From Bacillota bacterium (GTDB lineage: Bacteria; Bacillota; Clostridia; Lachnospirales; Lachnospiraceae): a stretch of 18,484 bases of DNA. The stretch covers positions 1 to 18,484 of the forward strand of contig JAFAGA010000101.1 in the NCBI GenBank assembly GCA_023423045.1. Direction: 5' to 3'. Below are positions 1 through 7,805 of this stretch, piece after piece (positions within the stretch are counted from its first letter, which is position 1; the number at the start of each line of letters is the position of its first letter). The notes below the pieces were generated by a model, which was not told the DNA's origin, made no database searches, and worked only from the letters and a program-made list of their open reading frames with translations. Made by a program: the position numbers and the translations under genes.

Positions 1-275
1 ATGAAGTTTTGCAATACTTAATTCCAGAAAATCTTAGAAACCTTAGTTTGCTGGAATTTAATCTTGCAAGGAATATACCAGACCAGAAGTTAAGTTTGCA
101 AACTGGAACCTCGGATTCCAATTCAGCCTATATCATTGCATGCCTTTTTGCAGCGTCTCTTTCCTTTTTCTTGAGGTTAATATAACATAGCAAAAAACGA
201 ATGTCAATAATAATTTATCGTTTATCGATAAATTATTATTGACATTCGTTATATCAAAATGGCCATCAACACTGG
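1..275. other. Non-coding left edge, downstream of metH
   Basis: No open reading frame of useful length is seen on either strand. The first ~125 bases carry scattered short inverted words (AATTCCAG at 20-27 and CTGGAATT at 51-58; TGGAA and TTCCA flanking a short spacer near 105-119), but these are too short and scattered to call a structure. The only strong element is the hairpin at 192-250, listed separately. Confidence 0.5.
192..250 (-). terminator. AT-rich long-stem terminator of metH
   Basis: A perfect 25-bp inverted repeat (196-220 paired with 226-250) has a 5-base loop. Read on the minus strand, the stem is followed by a run of six T, the last two stem bases plus four more. It starts 25 bp past the metH stop, which fits an intrinsic terminator for the minus-strand methionine operon. 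The stem is unusually long and AT-rich for a terminator. There is no T run on the plus-strand side, so it looks unidirectional. Confidence 0.65.
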
Positions 276-2774
276 CTACGCTAACGGCACACTCCATTTC
301 TCCAGAAGCCGCTTGACCAGAACCACTGCCGACTGCGCATCCTCAGAATATCCATCCGCACCGATCTCCTGCGCATAGCTGTCGGTAATCACGGCACCCC
401 CGATGATTACCGACGCAGACAGTCCCTGTTCCTTCACCTGCTCCACTACTCGTTTCATCTCAACCATTGTCGTAGTCATCAGGGCCGACAAAGCAATAAT
501 ATCCGCCTTCTCATCCTTCGCTGTCTGAATAATCCGCTCCGTTGCCACATCCTTGCCCAGGTCGATCACATGGAAGCCGTAGTTCTTCAGCATCAGGGCC
601 ACCAGATTCTTGCCGATATCATGAATATCGCCGGACACGGTGGCAATTACAATGGTTCCCTTGGATTCCTCATTCCCATCCTTCTTCAGCATCGGTTCCA
701 GATAGTCGATGGCCAGCTTCATTGCTTCCGCACCTGCGATTAACTGGGGAAGGAAATAAATCTGCTTATCATACCGGTCACCTACCTCATTAATGGCAGG
801 GATCAGGATTTCTTCAATCAGCTGCTGCGGAGCGGAGAATTTCAGCTCCTGCTCTACCAGTGCAAGAATATTTTTCTTGTTTCCCTTCACTACTGCCTGA
901 AAGATAGCCTGCCGGCTGCCTGCTTCCACGGGTGTTTCCTTCCCAACATGCTCCGTTCCCGGCTTACCGCCTTCCCGCCCGGAGGGAGTTCCTGCAACAA
1001 CCGCAGTCGGACGGGCGGCGGCTCTGTCAATATAGCGCTGGGGTGCATCCTCCACCGCACGCAGTAAATCAGCTGCCAGCGAAGTATTGACCAGCAGATC
1101 CTGGGATGGATTTGCAATCGCCATGGTCAGGCCGGCCTGTATTGCAAAAGCCAGAAAGGTACTGTTAATGAATTGACGCTCCGGCAGACCAAAGGATATA
1201 TTGGACAAGCCGACTATGGTAGCTATACCTAGTTCCTCCTTGCAGTAGCGAATTGTCTCCAGGGTCTCCAGGGCAGCATTCTGATTGGCACCCACCGTAG
1301 TAACCAGCCCGTCCACAATAACATCCTCCTTGGACAGGCCCAGCTCATAGGCCCGTTCCAGAACGGTCCGGATAATACTGCGTTTTTCTTCCATATCCTT
1401 TGGCAATCCCTGATCGGAGAGCGGAAGGAGGATGAACATTGCACCGTATTTTTTGGCAATCGGGATCAGCTTCTCAAATTTCTCCTTCTCCAGGGAGATG
1501 GAGTTAATCAAAGCCCTGCCGGGATAGATGCGCAGCGCTGCCTCGATTACCTTCACATGGCTGGAATCAATGCTGAGGGGAAGCTTGGCACTGACCAGAG
1601 CCTCCTGCATTACTTCAAGCATTGTCTCCTGTTCATCGATGCCGTTCATGCCCACATTGACATCAAGGATGGCAGCCCCCAGCTCCGCCTGTTCGGAAGC
1701 CATCTCAGAGACAATATCCAGTTTTCCTTCCCGAAGTTCTGCTTGAAGGTCTTTTTTACCGGTGGGATTGATTCTCTCTCCGACAATCAGGAAGGGACCG
1801 TCAAGGGGAATCTCCACCGTAGTCTGTTCTGTGGTTAACGCCCGGATATGCTTCTTCTTCGGGGACTGCACCTGCCTGCCCTGTGCCCGCTCTGCCAGCA
1901 GCTTCATATGATGTGGGGTGGTTCCGCAGCACCCTCCCACGATATTAGCACCCGCATCCATTAACCGCTCCATCTCATCGGCGAATTCCTCCGCCCCCAT
2001 GGGGAAATGGGTTTCCCCCTCCACAAGCTTCGGTATGCCTGCATTGGGCTTTACCATAACGGGAATATGGGCATACTCCTTCATTTCACGCAGGATGCCC
2101 AGCATTTTATCCGGCCCTGTCGAACAATTGATGCCGATGGCATCCGCTCCCATGCTTTGCAAAACAATGACCGCTGTTCTGGGGTCCGTTCCGTATAGCG
2201 TCCGCTGATTTTCATTGAAGGTCAAAGAGACAATGACCGGAAGATCACATATCTCCTTTACAGCCAGAAGTGCGGCTCTGCATTCCTGAAGACTCATCAT
2301 GGTCTCCACCACCACAAGATCCACTCCTTCTGAGAGAATGTAACCCATCTGCTCCTTATATACCTCCACCAGGTCCTCAAAGGGCATATTTCCAACCGGA
2401 TGTACCTGTTCTCCGGTCATCGTAATATCCGCCGCAATATAGACTTTGCGGGTACTTTTAGTGCTCCTGCGGTACTCCTCCACCGCTTTCTTCGATACCC
2501 TGACCAGCTCCCGATTAATCTCGCCGATCCGCTCCTCCAAGCCGTATTCGCTCAGCTTAATTCGATTGGCCGTAAAGGTGGGCGCAAATAGAATATCAGA
2601 GCCCGCCTCCAGAAATTCCTTCTGCAGTCCGATTACAATCTGAGAATTTTCCAGTATCCATACCTCCGGGCTGACACCGGTGGGCATCCCCCGCTTCTGC
2701 AGATTGCTTCCTGTTGCACCGTCCACGATTGCAATCTTAGATTGAGTTAATTCCATAAACTCCTGTCTTGTCAT
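276..2774 (-). CDS. metH: B12-dependent methionine synthase, no reactivation domain
   Basis: Cobalamin-dependent methionine synthase (832 aa) transfers a methyl group from 5-methyl-THF through B12 to homocysteine in the cytoplasm. Domain order: homocysteine-binding barrel ~10-300 with zinc cysteines in INCSTG (C217) and GGCCGTT (C282, C283); pterin-binding barrel ~325-585 (VGERINPTGK, DVNVGMNG); a Gly/Pro-rich linker ~586-620; B12 cap ~622-700; B12-binding Rossmann domain ~705-830 with DIHDIG, whose H718 is the expected lower cobalt ligand. The protein stops there. The ~300-aa AdoMet/flavodoxin reactivation domain of the E. coli enzyme is absent, as is usual in many Clostridia, where activation is supplied by another protein. 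It lies 162 bp downstream of the methyltransferase/MTHFR fusion on the same strand. An AGGATA-type ribosome site sits just before the chosen ATG. Confidence 0.95.
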   Translation of the reverse strand: MTRQEFMELTQSKIAIVDGATGSNLQKRGMPTGVSPEVWILENSQIVIGLQKEFLEAGSDILFAPTFTANRIKLSEYGLEERIGEINRELVRVSKKAVEEYRRSTKSTRKVYIAADITMTGEQVHPVGNMPFEDLVEVYKEQMGYILSEGVDLVVVETMMSLQECRAALLAVKEICDLPVIVSLTFNENQRTLYGTDPRTAVIVLQSMGADAIGINCSTGPDKMLGILREMKEYAHIPVMVKPNAGIPKLVEGETHFPMGAEEFADEMERLMDAGANIVGGCCGTTPHHMKLLAERAQGRQVQSPKKKHIRALTTEQTTVEIPLDGPFLIVGERINPTGKKDLQAELREGKLDIVSEMASEQAELGAAILDVNVGMNGIDEQETMLEVMQEALVSAKLPLSIDSSHVKVIEAALRIYPGRALINSISLEKEKFEKLIPIAKKYGAMFILLPLSDQGLPKDMEEKRSIIRTVLERAYELGLSKEDVIVDGLVTTVGANQNAALETLETIRYCKEELGIATIVGLSNISFGLPERQFINSTFLAFAIQAGLTMAIANPSQDLLVNTSLAADLLRAVEDAPQRYIDRAAARPTAVVAGTPSGREGGKPGTEHVGKETPVEAGSRQAIFQAVVKGNKKNILALVEQELKFSAPQQLIEEILIPAINEVGDRYDKQIYFLPQLIAGAEAMKLAIDYLEPMLKKDGNEESKGTIVIATVSGDIHDIGKNLVALMLKNYGFHVIDLGKDVATERIIQTAKDEKADIIALSALMTTTMVEMKRVVEQVKEQGLSASVIIGGAVITDSYAQEIGADGYSEDAQSAVVLVKRLLEKWSVPLA

Positions 2775-2936
2775 AGCTCTATCCTAACCTTTCTGCTGGT
2801 ATCAATTTCCAACTGCAAATTCTATCTATGTCTTTTATCTGCACTTATACCTGTATTTTTCCGCCGCATTTTTCCATCTGTATTCGCAATCTTCATTTCC
2901 AGCCGCAATTCCCGGCGATCACTTTTATCACAAATT
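2775..2936. other. metF-metH spacer with imperfect repeats
   Basis: This 162-bp spacer separates two same-strand genes. On the plus strand it contains several variants of a T-rich word of the form TTTCCA-N-C-N-GCAAT: near 2806, 2860, 2872 and 2898. No hairpin with a T run is evident, so transcription from the upstream gene could continue into metH. Confidence 0.4.
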
Positions 2937-4736
2937 TTATCCGCGAAATATCTTGTCCATCAGGCTTACTCTGTTAAATGGCAGCATCAGGTAATAACCG
3001 TCGGCAACCGGCTCCAGCATGGCGATTACCTCCCTGGCGATCTCCGCTCCTGCCTCTTCCGCCTCTTCCCGAGACATATCAGGCCGGTATCGGCTGATAA
3101 TTTCTTCCGGAACATTGATCTGCCCCATCTCATTTTTAATAAAGCAGGCATTGCGATAGCTTACCAGAGGCATAACACCGCATAGAATTTTGGTATCCAC
3201 CAGTTCCTTAATGGCACGTATCCGCTCCACATCCTCCCTGGAGTAAATCGGTTGGGTGAGAAAGAATTTCGCTCCGGCTTCTATCTTTCGCCTCATCCGC
3301 TCCGCCACTTTTTCGATCCGTCCTCTGCCCTGATTTAATGCCCCTCCGAAGCAAATGGGTTCCTCCGGAAAATGCTCCTCATTCATTTCCTTTACATACT
3401 CCATCAACTGAACTGAATTATAATCAAACACAGCCGTAGTGGATACTCTGCTCTCCCCGGGAACCGGGTCCCCTGTCACAAGCAGCAGATTACGAAGTCC
3501 ATGAATATAGGCTCCCAGAAGCGAGGAACGCATGGATATCATATTCCGGTCCCGGCAGCATACATGGGGCATCACCCGCAGTCCCGTCTCTTCCGCTATT
3601 TTTATTCCCATAAGGATGGAATCCACCCTGCTCCTTCCCATGGGTGAATCGGCAAAGGTAATAATGTCCGCACCGCTTGCCTTAAGCTTATGGGCACATT
3701 CCATCACCTGGTCTATATTGGAATCATAGGGAGGATCCAGTTCTACGGCAATCACCTTTTTTCCGCTCTGCAAAAGCCGGTAGAATTCATTTTCCTTTAC
3801 CGGAGCCGCCGTCTTTTCCGGCAGCTTTGCTTTGGCCTCAACCGCCGGTGAGGGCTTTCTGTCTTCAAGCTCCTTTACCAGCAATGCAATGTATTCCGGG
3901 GTCGTTCCGCAGCAACCTCCGGTAATGGCAATGCCAAGATCCGCAATACGCCGCATATTGTCCGCAAAATATCTTGCATTGTCCATGAATACCATTCGGT
4001 TTTGAAGTTGTTCGGGATATCCCGCATTTGGTGCGGCATAAATACAGCCCTGTCCTGACAGAGCCAGCTTCTTCAGAAGCTGCTGCATATGGCCCGACCC
4101 CACTCCGCAGTTAAGTCCCCAGGCATCCAGACCAGCAATTTGGCCCGCCTTGTTAAGCAGACGGGATGCACTGATTCCGGAGGCGCTGTATCCATTCTTA
4201 TTCACGGAAAAGGATGCCAGAATAAAGCTGTTCTCCTGCCTGTCTTTGATATAGGGAACCAGTTTCTCGATATAATGGGTATGGGAGAAGGTCTCAAAAT
4301 GAATTCCGTCCATCCCCTCCTCCAAAAACAAATCACAAAGCAGCCGATACTCCTCCAGAACCTCTTCCTCGCTGGTCTGGGCATCTTCCGGAATGGGACC
4401 GATATCCCCCAGAATCCAAACCGGCCTGGCTTCCCTATTCTCTCCCTGCAATGCGGCAACGGCTTCCTTTGCAATCCGGCAGGCCGCCCTGACTAGTTTT
4501 GCCCGCTCCTCCCTGCTGCAGCGCAGCATGGCTGTACTGGCGGCAAAGGTATTGGTTCGAAGCAGCTGAGCTCCCGCTCTGATATAGTCCATGTGGATGC
4601 CCCGGATTACATCCGGTGCTTCCAGATTGGCATATTCTGATATTGCATTGGACTGGTTAACGAGACTGCAGTAATAGGTACCCATGGAACCGTCCGGAAA
4701 TATCCGGTGCTCCCTTAAATACTCTGATAAATTCAT
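2937..4736 (-). CDS. Bifunctional homocysteine S-methyltransferase / methylenetetrahydrofolate reductase
   Basis: A 599-aa fusion of the Bacillus YitJ type. Residues ~1-290 form a homocysteine methyltransferase barrel with FPDGSMGT near the start and zinc cysteines at C210 (LNCGVG) and C275/C276 (GGCCGTT). Residues ~315-599 form a MetF-like FAD-binding MTHFR barrel, with VELDPP (E332, matching the catalytic Glu of MetF), FADSPMG, CRDRN and LLLVTGDP. It would reduce methylene-THF to methyl-THF, and the N-terminal half could methylate homocysteine. With MetH just downstream, the pair covers one-carbon delivery and methionine formation. The homocysteine domain duplicates the function of the MetH N-terminus. 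A ribosome site (GAGGAAGGA) precedes the ATG at a rather long distance. A promoter candidate lies at 4810-4838. No SAM riboswitch was recognised upstream. Confidence 0.93.
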   Translation of the reverse strand: MNLSEYLREHRIFPDGSMGTYYCSLVNQSNAISEYANLEAPDVIRGIHMDYIRAGAQLLRTNTFAASTAMLRCSREERAKLVRAACRIAKEAVAALQGENREARPVWILGDIGPIPEDAQTSEEEVLEEYRLLCDLFLEEGMDGIHFETFSHTHYIEKLVPYIKDRQENSFILASFSVNKNGYSASGISASRLLNKAGQIAGLDAWGLNCGVGSGHMQQLLKKLALSGQGCIYAAPNAGYPEQLQNRMVFMDNARYFADNMRRIADLGIAITGGCCGTTPEYIALLVKELEDRKPSPAVEAKAKLPEKTAAPVKENEFYRLLQSGKKVIAVELDPPYDSNIDQVMECAHKLKASGADIITFADSPMGRSRVDSILMGIKIAEETGLRVMPHVCCRDRNMISMRSSLLGAYIHGLRNLLLVTGDPVPGESRVSTTAVFDYNSVQLMEYVKEMNEEHFPEEPICFGGALNQGRGRIEKVAERMRRKIEAGAKFFLTQPIYSREDVERIRAIKELVDTKILCGVMPLVSYRNACFIKNEMGQINVPEEIISRYRPDMSREEAEEAGAEIAREVIAMLEPVADGYYLMLPFNRVSLMDKIFRG

Positions 4737-4809
4737 TCCGTCTGCTTCCTTCCTCAGTAACTTCTCACATGATTTTATGCTTTATCCTGCTGAAGTTTAA
4801 TTTTTACCT

Positions 4810-4838
4810 ATTATAAATCATTCTGCCATCTGGCTCAA
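4810..4838 (-). promoter_or_regulatory. Candidate promoter for methionine operon
   Basis: On the minus strand TTGAGC (4833-4838) and TATAAT (4810-4815) are separated by 17 bp. This gives a leader of about 65 nt to the ATG at 4736, too short for a typical SAM or T-box riboswitch. Confidence 0.55.
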
Positions 4839-5107
4839 GCATTTTAATCAGGAATTTTTGTTTTCCCTTCCGGCAGAGCAGCAGTTCAGACTGTGGTATT
4901 CCGGCTCCTCCTGTCTAAATTTAATTAACTATGGCTGCACACCTGCGCAGCCTCCGGCCATTGGCCCTGTCAGACAGCATAGAAATCAGCTGCAAACAAC
5001 GAATGACATGCTTTGTGACCCATGCTTATGATAAGAAAAGAGAGCATCTAACATCACTGTTATTGCTCTCTTTTCTTGTCCATAAGCCCTAATCCACAGC
5101 CTATGCA
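4839..5107. other. Divergent intergenic region
   Basis: This stretch lies between the divergent methionine operon and the DUF2752 gene and shows no plausible gene. It holds short GC-rich inverted words on the minus strand (GGCTGC/GCAGCC near 4932-4951, GGCC/GGCC near 4956-4966) and the strong hairpin at 5024-5087. I compared it with S-box, cobalamin and THF riboswitch consensus elements from memory and saw no convincing match. Confidence 0.4.
5024..5087. terminator. Strong symmetric hairpin, terminator-like
   Basis: A 14-bp perfect stem (5033-5046 with 5064-5077) is extended by a second 7-bp helix (5024-5030 with 5081-5087) across a small internal loop. The inner stem has A/G-rich and T/C-rich sides, so each strand ends its 3' arm with CTCTTTTCTT. 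That is the look of a bidirectional intrinsic terminator. Its place between two divergent genes is unusual, since neither gene ends here. It could end an unseen short transcript or act as a protein-binding palindrome. Confidence 0.5.
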
Positions 5108-5124
5108 TTGACAGAATAATTTTA

Positions 5125-5155
5125 TTGTGTTTTTCCGGACGACTTATGATATAAT
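5125..5155 (+). promoter_or_regulatory. Candidate promoter for DUF2752 gene
   Basis: A perfect TATAAT lies at 5150-5155, with a weak TTGTGT -35 at 5125-5130 (19-bp spacer). A consensus TTGACA at 5108-5113 is too far upstream to pair with it. The -10 overlaps two inverted repeats, which suggests control at this site. Confidence 0.5.
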
Positions 5156-5196
5156 GTCGTCAGATATTATATCATGAACATAGGGCGGTTCATGAT
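5138..5196 (+). promoter_or_regulatory. Nested dyads over promoter and leader
   Basis: Three perfect inverted repeats follow each other: GACGAC/GTCGTC (5138-5143, 5156-5161), ATGATATAAT/ATTATATCAT (5146-5155, 5166-5175) and ATCATGAAC/GTTCATGAT (5171-5179, 5188-5196). The first two cover the -10 and probable start site. The third would form a 9-bp hairpin with an 8-nt loop in the leader RNA. They may be repressor operators or mutually exclusive RNA hairpins. Confidence 0.5.
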
Positions 5197-5296
5197 CTCC
5201 AGCTCCGCTCGCATGCCCGCAAGCAAGCTTGTTGTGTGAATGTTCTTCTCACACTATGCTCACTACTCTTTCATTATATCATTCAAGGAGGACAGT

Positions 5297-5689
5297 ATGA
5301 AAAATAAAACAAGGGATAAAATCTTCACTCTTCTATTGCCTGCCGCTGCCCTTCTTCTGTTTCTGATAAAGGATTCTCTGCTGGCAGTGGTGCCTTATTT
5401 TCCGGCCTGCGTTTTCTATAGCCGTCTTCATCTCCTATGTCCGGCCTGCGGAAACACCAGAAGCGTGATGGCACTCCTGCAGGGTGAGATCACGGCCTCC
5501 CTGCACTATAATATCGTACCGGTCTTGTTCCTGCTCCTTGCCGTTATTGCCTATATCGAATTTGCCGCCCGCAGCTTCGGAAGAAACATCCGGCTTCTTC
5601 CCCGCAAGCTGAGCTTCTATCTGCTCCTCATTGCCCTTTTAATTGTATATTTTATTGCCCGTAATCTTTATCCCCTGCTTGCACCATAA
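5297..5689 (+). CDS. DUF2752 family small membrane protein
   Basis: A 130-aa membrane protein with the family signature CPACGNTRS at residues 48-56, where two cysteines sit in a short loop next to membrane segments. Hydrophobic helices are at about 9-27, 72-90 and 106-122. The function of DUF2752 proteins is not established. The start at 5297 is chosen because AAGGAGG sits 5 bp before it. An in-frame ATG at 5240 would add 19 residues but has no ribosome site. A ~140-nt leader rich in inverted repeats separates it from the promoter. It converges on the anti-sigma gene with a 43-bp gap. In many Clostridia this family is found near DUF4190 or similar small membrane proteins, and one lies 2.1 kb away here. 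Confidence 0.85.
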   Translation: MKNKTRDKIFTLLLPAAALLLFLIKDSLLAVVPYFPACVFYSRLHLLCPACGNTRSVMALLQGEITASLHYNIVPVLFLLLAVIAYIEFAARSFGRNIRLLPRKLSFYLLLIALLIVYFIARNLYPLLAP

Positions 5690-5732
5690 TATGGGCCTCC
5701 GCTTTTGCCTGCTGCCATCGTCCCCAGGTTTT

Positions 5733-6959
5733 TTATTGCTGCTCCATGGTCTGGTATTCCATCATTTTGTCTGCAAGCTCCTGTAGCTTCTCCACTGTGT
5801 ATCCGTTATAATCCGCAAAGGGGCTTCTGTCTCCGCCAAGATCCTGTATCGTACCCTCCGCCGTGACACCGGCCATCATATTTGCATTGATATAGTGCTT
5901 CTCATCATAGTTATCGACGAAGAACAGGTACCGTTCTCCCCTGTTCAGCGACAGCTTCTCATCGGCATAGGAGCGTACCGTAATCTCAGTCCCGGGTTCA
6001 CCACCGCTTAAGGTCTTCTCCACATGAGCAGTATATACCACTTCAGCATAACCATATTCATTCTTCTCTTCTGAGCGGTCGGACAAAATCGTTACCTCCA
6101 GGAGCTGCCGCCCCGAAAAAGCCATGCCGAATTCTGAGGCTGCAAGCATCAGAGTTTCATCCTGGATGATACGCTGAAGCTCCACGGTTACCGCGTGATA
6201 ATCCTCTCCATCAAACCGGTTAAAATCGGAATAATCAGAATGAGACCAGATTCGCCCTGTATCATCAATTTCAAACAGGACATCTAAATCACCGTATATA
6301 TAGTATCCCCCCCCATATTCTGACAGGGGCAGAAGATACACTCCATCCTTGCGTAACAGGTTGGTAGCCTCCTCACCGGTACAGCCGCCATAAAGATACT
6401 GGGTGAGATTGATCGTTTCCGGAACAGTATCCCCCCATAAGGTTTCAAGCACCTTCACAGCAGAGATCTGCTTATCCCTTGTTTCAGAAGAGGATGGGCC
6501 CTCCTGCTGCGTACCAGCCACTTTGACAATAACAAAGCTGTCCGTACCATATTTAAACAAATCAAGAAAATTAAAGAACGCGATTCTGTCCATCGCTACA
6601 AGCAGCTCCATCTCCGACAGCCTAAAATTATTCACCGGAAGCCCCTTTATCTCATCTGTAAGCTCAACAGCATTTTCTAAACTTGGCGTATCCGTTACAG
6701 AGGATGGATTCTGGTTCTCCTGATCCAGCTTTTCGTCCGGTGTCAAAATATTATCTCCCAAATTAACATTTGAGTTATTATAGAAATAGGTCCCGGCCAG
6801 TAAAACCACACACGCGGCGGCAACAGTGACAACCGGCTTCCATTGGCTTCTCTTCCTTCTCCTGCCTGAACCGGTGAGGATTGTATTCAGCATGCGTTCC
6901 TGCGCCGCCTCGTCCGGCTTTACCTTATTCCAGGAAGAAATTATTTTTTTATTCTTCAT
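5733..6959 (-). CDS. Membrane anti-sigma factor-like protein
   Basis: A 408-aa single-pass protein. It has a short cytoplasmic N-terminus (~1-41, with an SWNKVKPDEAAQERML segment and a basic RRRKR stretch), one membrane helix (~42-60) and a ~345-aa extracellular part with no recognised domain. This layout, plus its position right after an ECF sigma gene, marks it as the likely cognate anti-sigma factor. The outer domain would sense an unknown envelope signal. The ATG at 6959 is preferred over an in-frame GTG at 6968, because AGGGAG lies 8 bp before the ATG. The gene then overlaps the sigma stop by 11 bp, which suggests translational coupling. It lacks the RsgI-type N-terminal domain and carbohydrate-binding modules that I would recognise. 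Confidence 0.75.
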   Translation of the reverse strand: MKNKKIISSWNKVKPDEAAQERMLNTILTGSGRRRKRSQWKPVVTVAAACVVLLAGTYFYNNSNVNLGDNILTPDEKLDQENQNPSSVTDTPSLENAVELTDEIKGLPVNNFRLSEMELLVAMDRIAFFNFLDLFKYGTDSFVIVKVAGTQQEGPSSSETRDKQISAVKVLETLWGDTVPETINLTQYLYGGCTGEEATNLLRKDGVYLLPLSEYGGGYYIYGDLDVLFEIDDTGRIWSHSDYSDFNRFDGEDYHAVTVELQRIIQDETLMLAASEFGMAFSGRQLLEVTILSDRSEEKNEYGYAEVVYTAHVEKTLSGGEPGTEITVRSYADEKLSLNRGERYLFFVDNYDEKHYINANMMAGVTAEGTIQDLGGDRSPFADYNGYTVEKLQELADKMMEYQTMEQQ

Positions 6960-7446
6960 TAAAATCACTCCCTAATCGTTCTCGAAGAATATTACGTGCT
7001 TCACATAAATAGTTACGGATTGTCGATTGCGGTTTCAGAAGGATCTTGGAAATCTCAACACTGGTATACCCTTCGTAATAATAAAGGTATACCACCGTCT
7101 TATATTTCTCTGGCAGAGCCATAACTGCTTGCAGAGTCTCATCAACCTCTACCGGTCCGCTGCCTTGCCTCTGCTCAAAATCCTCCAGCTTCTCACGCTT
7201 GCGCCACCAGCTTTTCAGCATATCCTTGCATACATTGGATGCTGTCCTGATGAGCCATGCCTTCTCATGCTCTTCGCTTACAAAGCCTGCGCCTGACCGG
7301 ATCATCTTCATAAAGGTATCCGAAACAGCGTCCTCCGTATCGGCAGCGTTCTTCATATACGCAAAGCAGACACGGTAAACCGTCTTCACCTGGCGTGAGT
7401 AAATTTCCGCAATCTCTTTGTCCGTACGCAACAAAGATTTCGCCAT
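6949..7446 (-). CDS. ECF-type RNA polymerase sigma factor
   Basis: A 165-aa sigma-70 family factor of the extracytoplasmic-function class. The sigma2 region spans ~15-80 (NAADTEDAVSDTFMKM, KAWLIRTASNVCKDMLKS). The sigma4 helix-turn-helix spans ~105-158 (LPEKYKTVVYLYYYEGYTS, then VEISKILLKPQSTIRNYL). Region 3 is missing, as expected. The ATG at 7446 is preferred because AAAGGAGG sits 7 bp before it. A GTG at 7464 would place the ribosome site inside the gene. It forms an operon with the downstream membrane anti-sigma gene, which presumably holds it inactive until a signal. Self-regulation is usual for such pairs, but I could not define an ECF-type promoter with confidence. Confidence 0.9.
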   Translation of the reverse strand: MAKSLLRTDKEIAEIYSRQVKTVYRVCFAYMKNAADTEDAVSDTFMKMIRSGAGFVSEEHEKAWLIRTASNVCKDMLKSWWRKREKLEDFEQRQGSGPVEVDETLQAVMALPEKYKTVVYLYYYEGYTSVEISKILLKPQSTIRNYLCEARNILRERLGSDFNEE

Positions 7447-7805
7447 GGCATTGCCTCCTTTCACTAATAATACGATTGGGAGCGGGTAAGTGTCGGAAAA
7501 TTTTTATAAAATTTAATTTATTATGAATTTTTGCATTAAAAATAGCACAGCTTCCTTGATATGCGTACCGACCTACATCCCCCTCCTGTCTATACCATAC
7601 CCGAATAAAATACTTCGCTTATGCCATGTACCACAGCCAATACCAGCCTTGCCGGTTAATTGCTGTACAGAAGGGGATTGTCTTCCTTTCACATATCAAG
7701 GGAAGTGTGCTATCCTCCTATTACCCTCGTAATCCTGTGAAGCAGCGCTTCTGAAGCACTTGCTTCCTCCCCAGCTTATCGCCTGGTTAATCTGCAGATG
7801 ATATG
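7447..7805. other. Intergenic region upstream of sigma factor
   Basis: No credible gene is seen. On the minus strand a poor -35-like CCGACA and a TATTAT lie ~18 bp apart just before the sigma ribosome site, too weak to call. Short GAAGC/GCTTC inverted words occur near 7740-7766 after the DUF4190 gene, without a T run. Confidence 0.35.

Noticed and set aside
4737..5107. SAM (S-box), T-box, cobalamin or THF riboswitch before the methionine operon
   Set aside because: None of the conserved core words was found on the minus strand. The best promoter (4810-4838) leaves only a ~65-nt leader.
5108..5155. Consensus TTGACA at 5108 paired with TATAAT at 5150
   Set aside because: The 36-bp spacer is about twice what sigma-A promoters use, so the TTGACA is probably not the functional -35 here.
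7523..7732. 69-aa plus-strand frame upstream of the sigma factor
   Set aside because: Starts without a ribosome site, is rich in P, L, C and I without pattern, and matches no domain I know.
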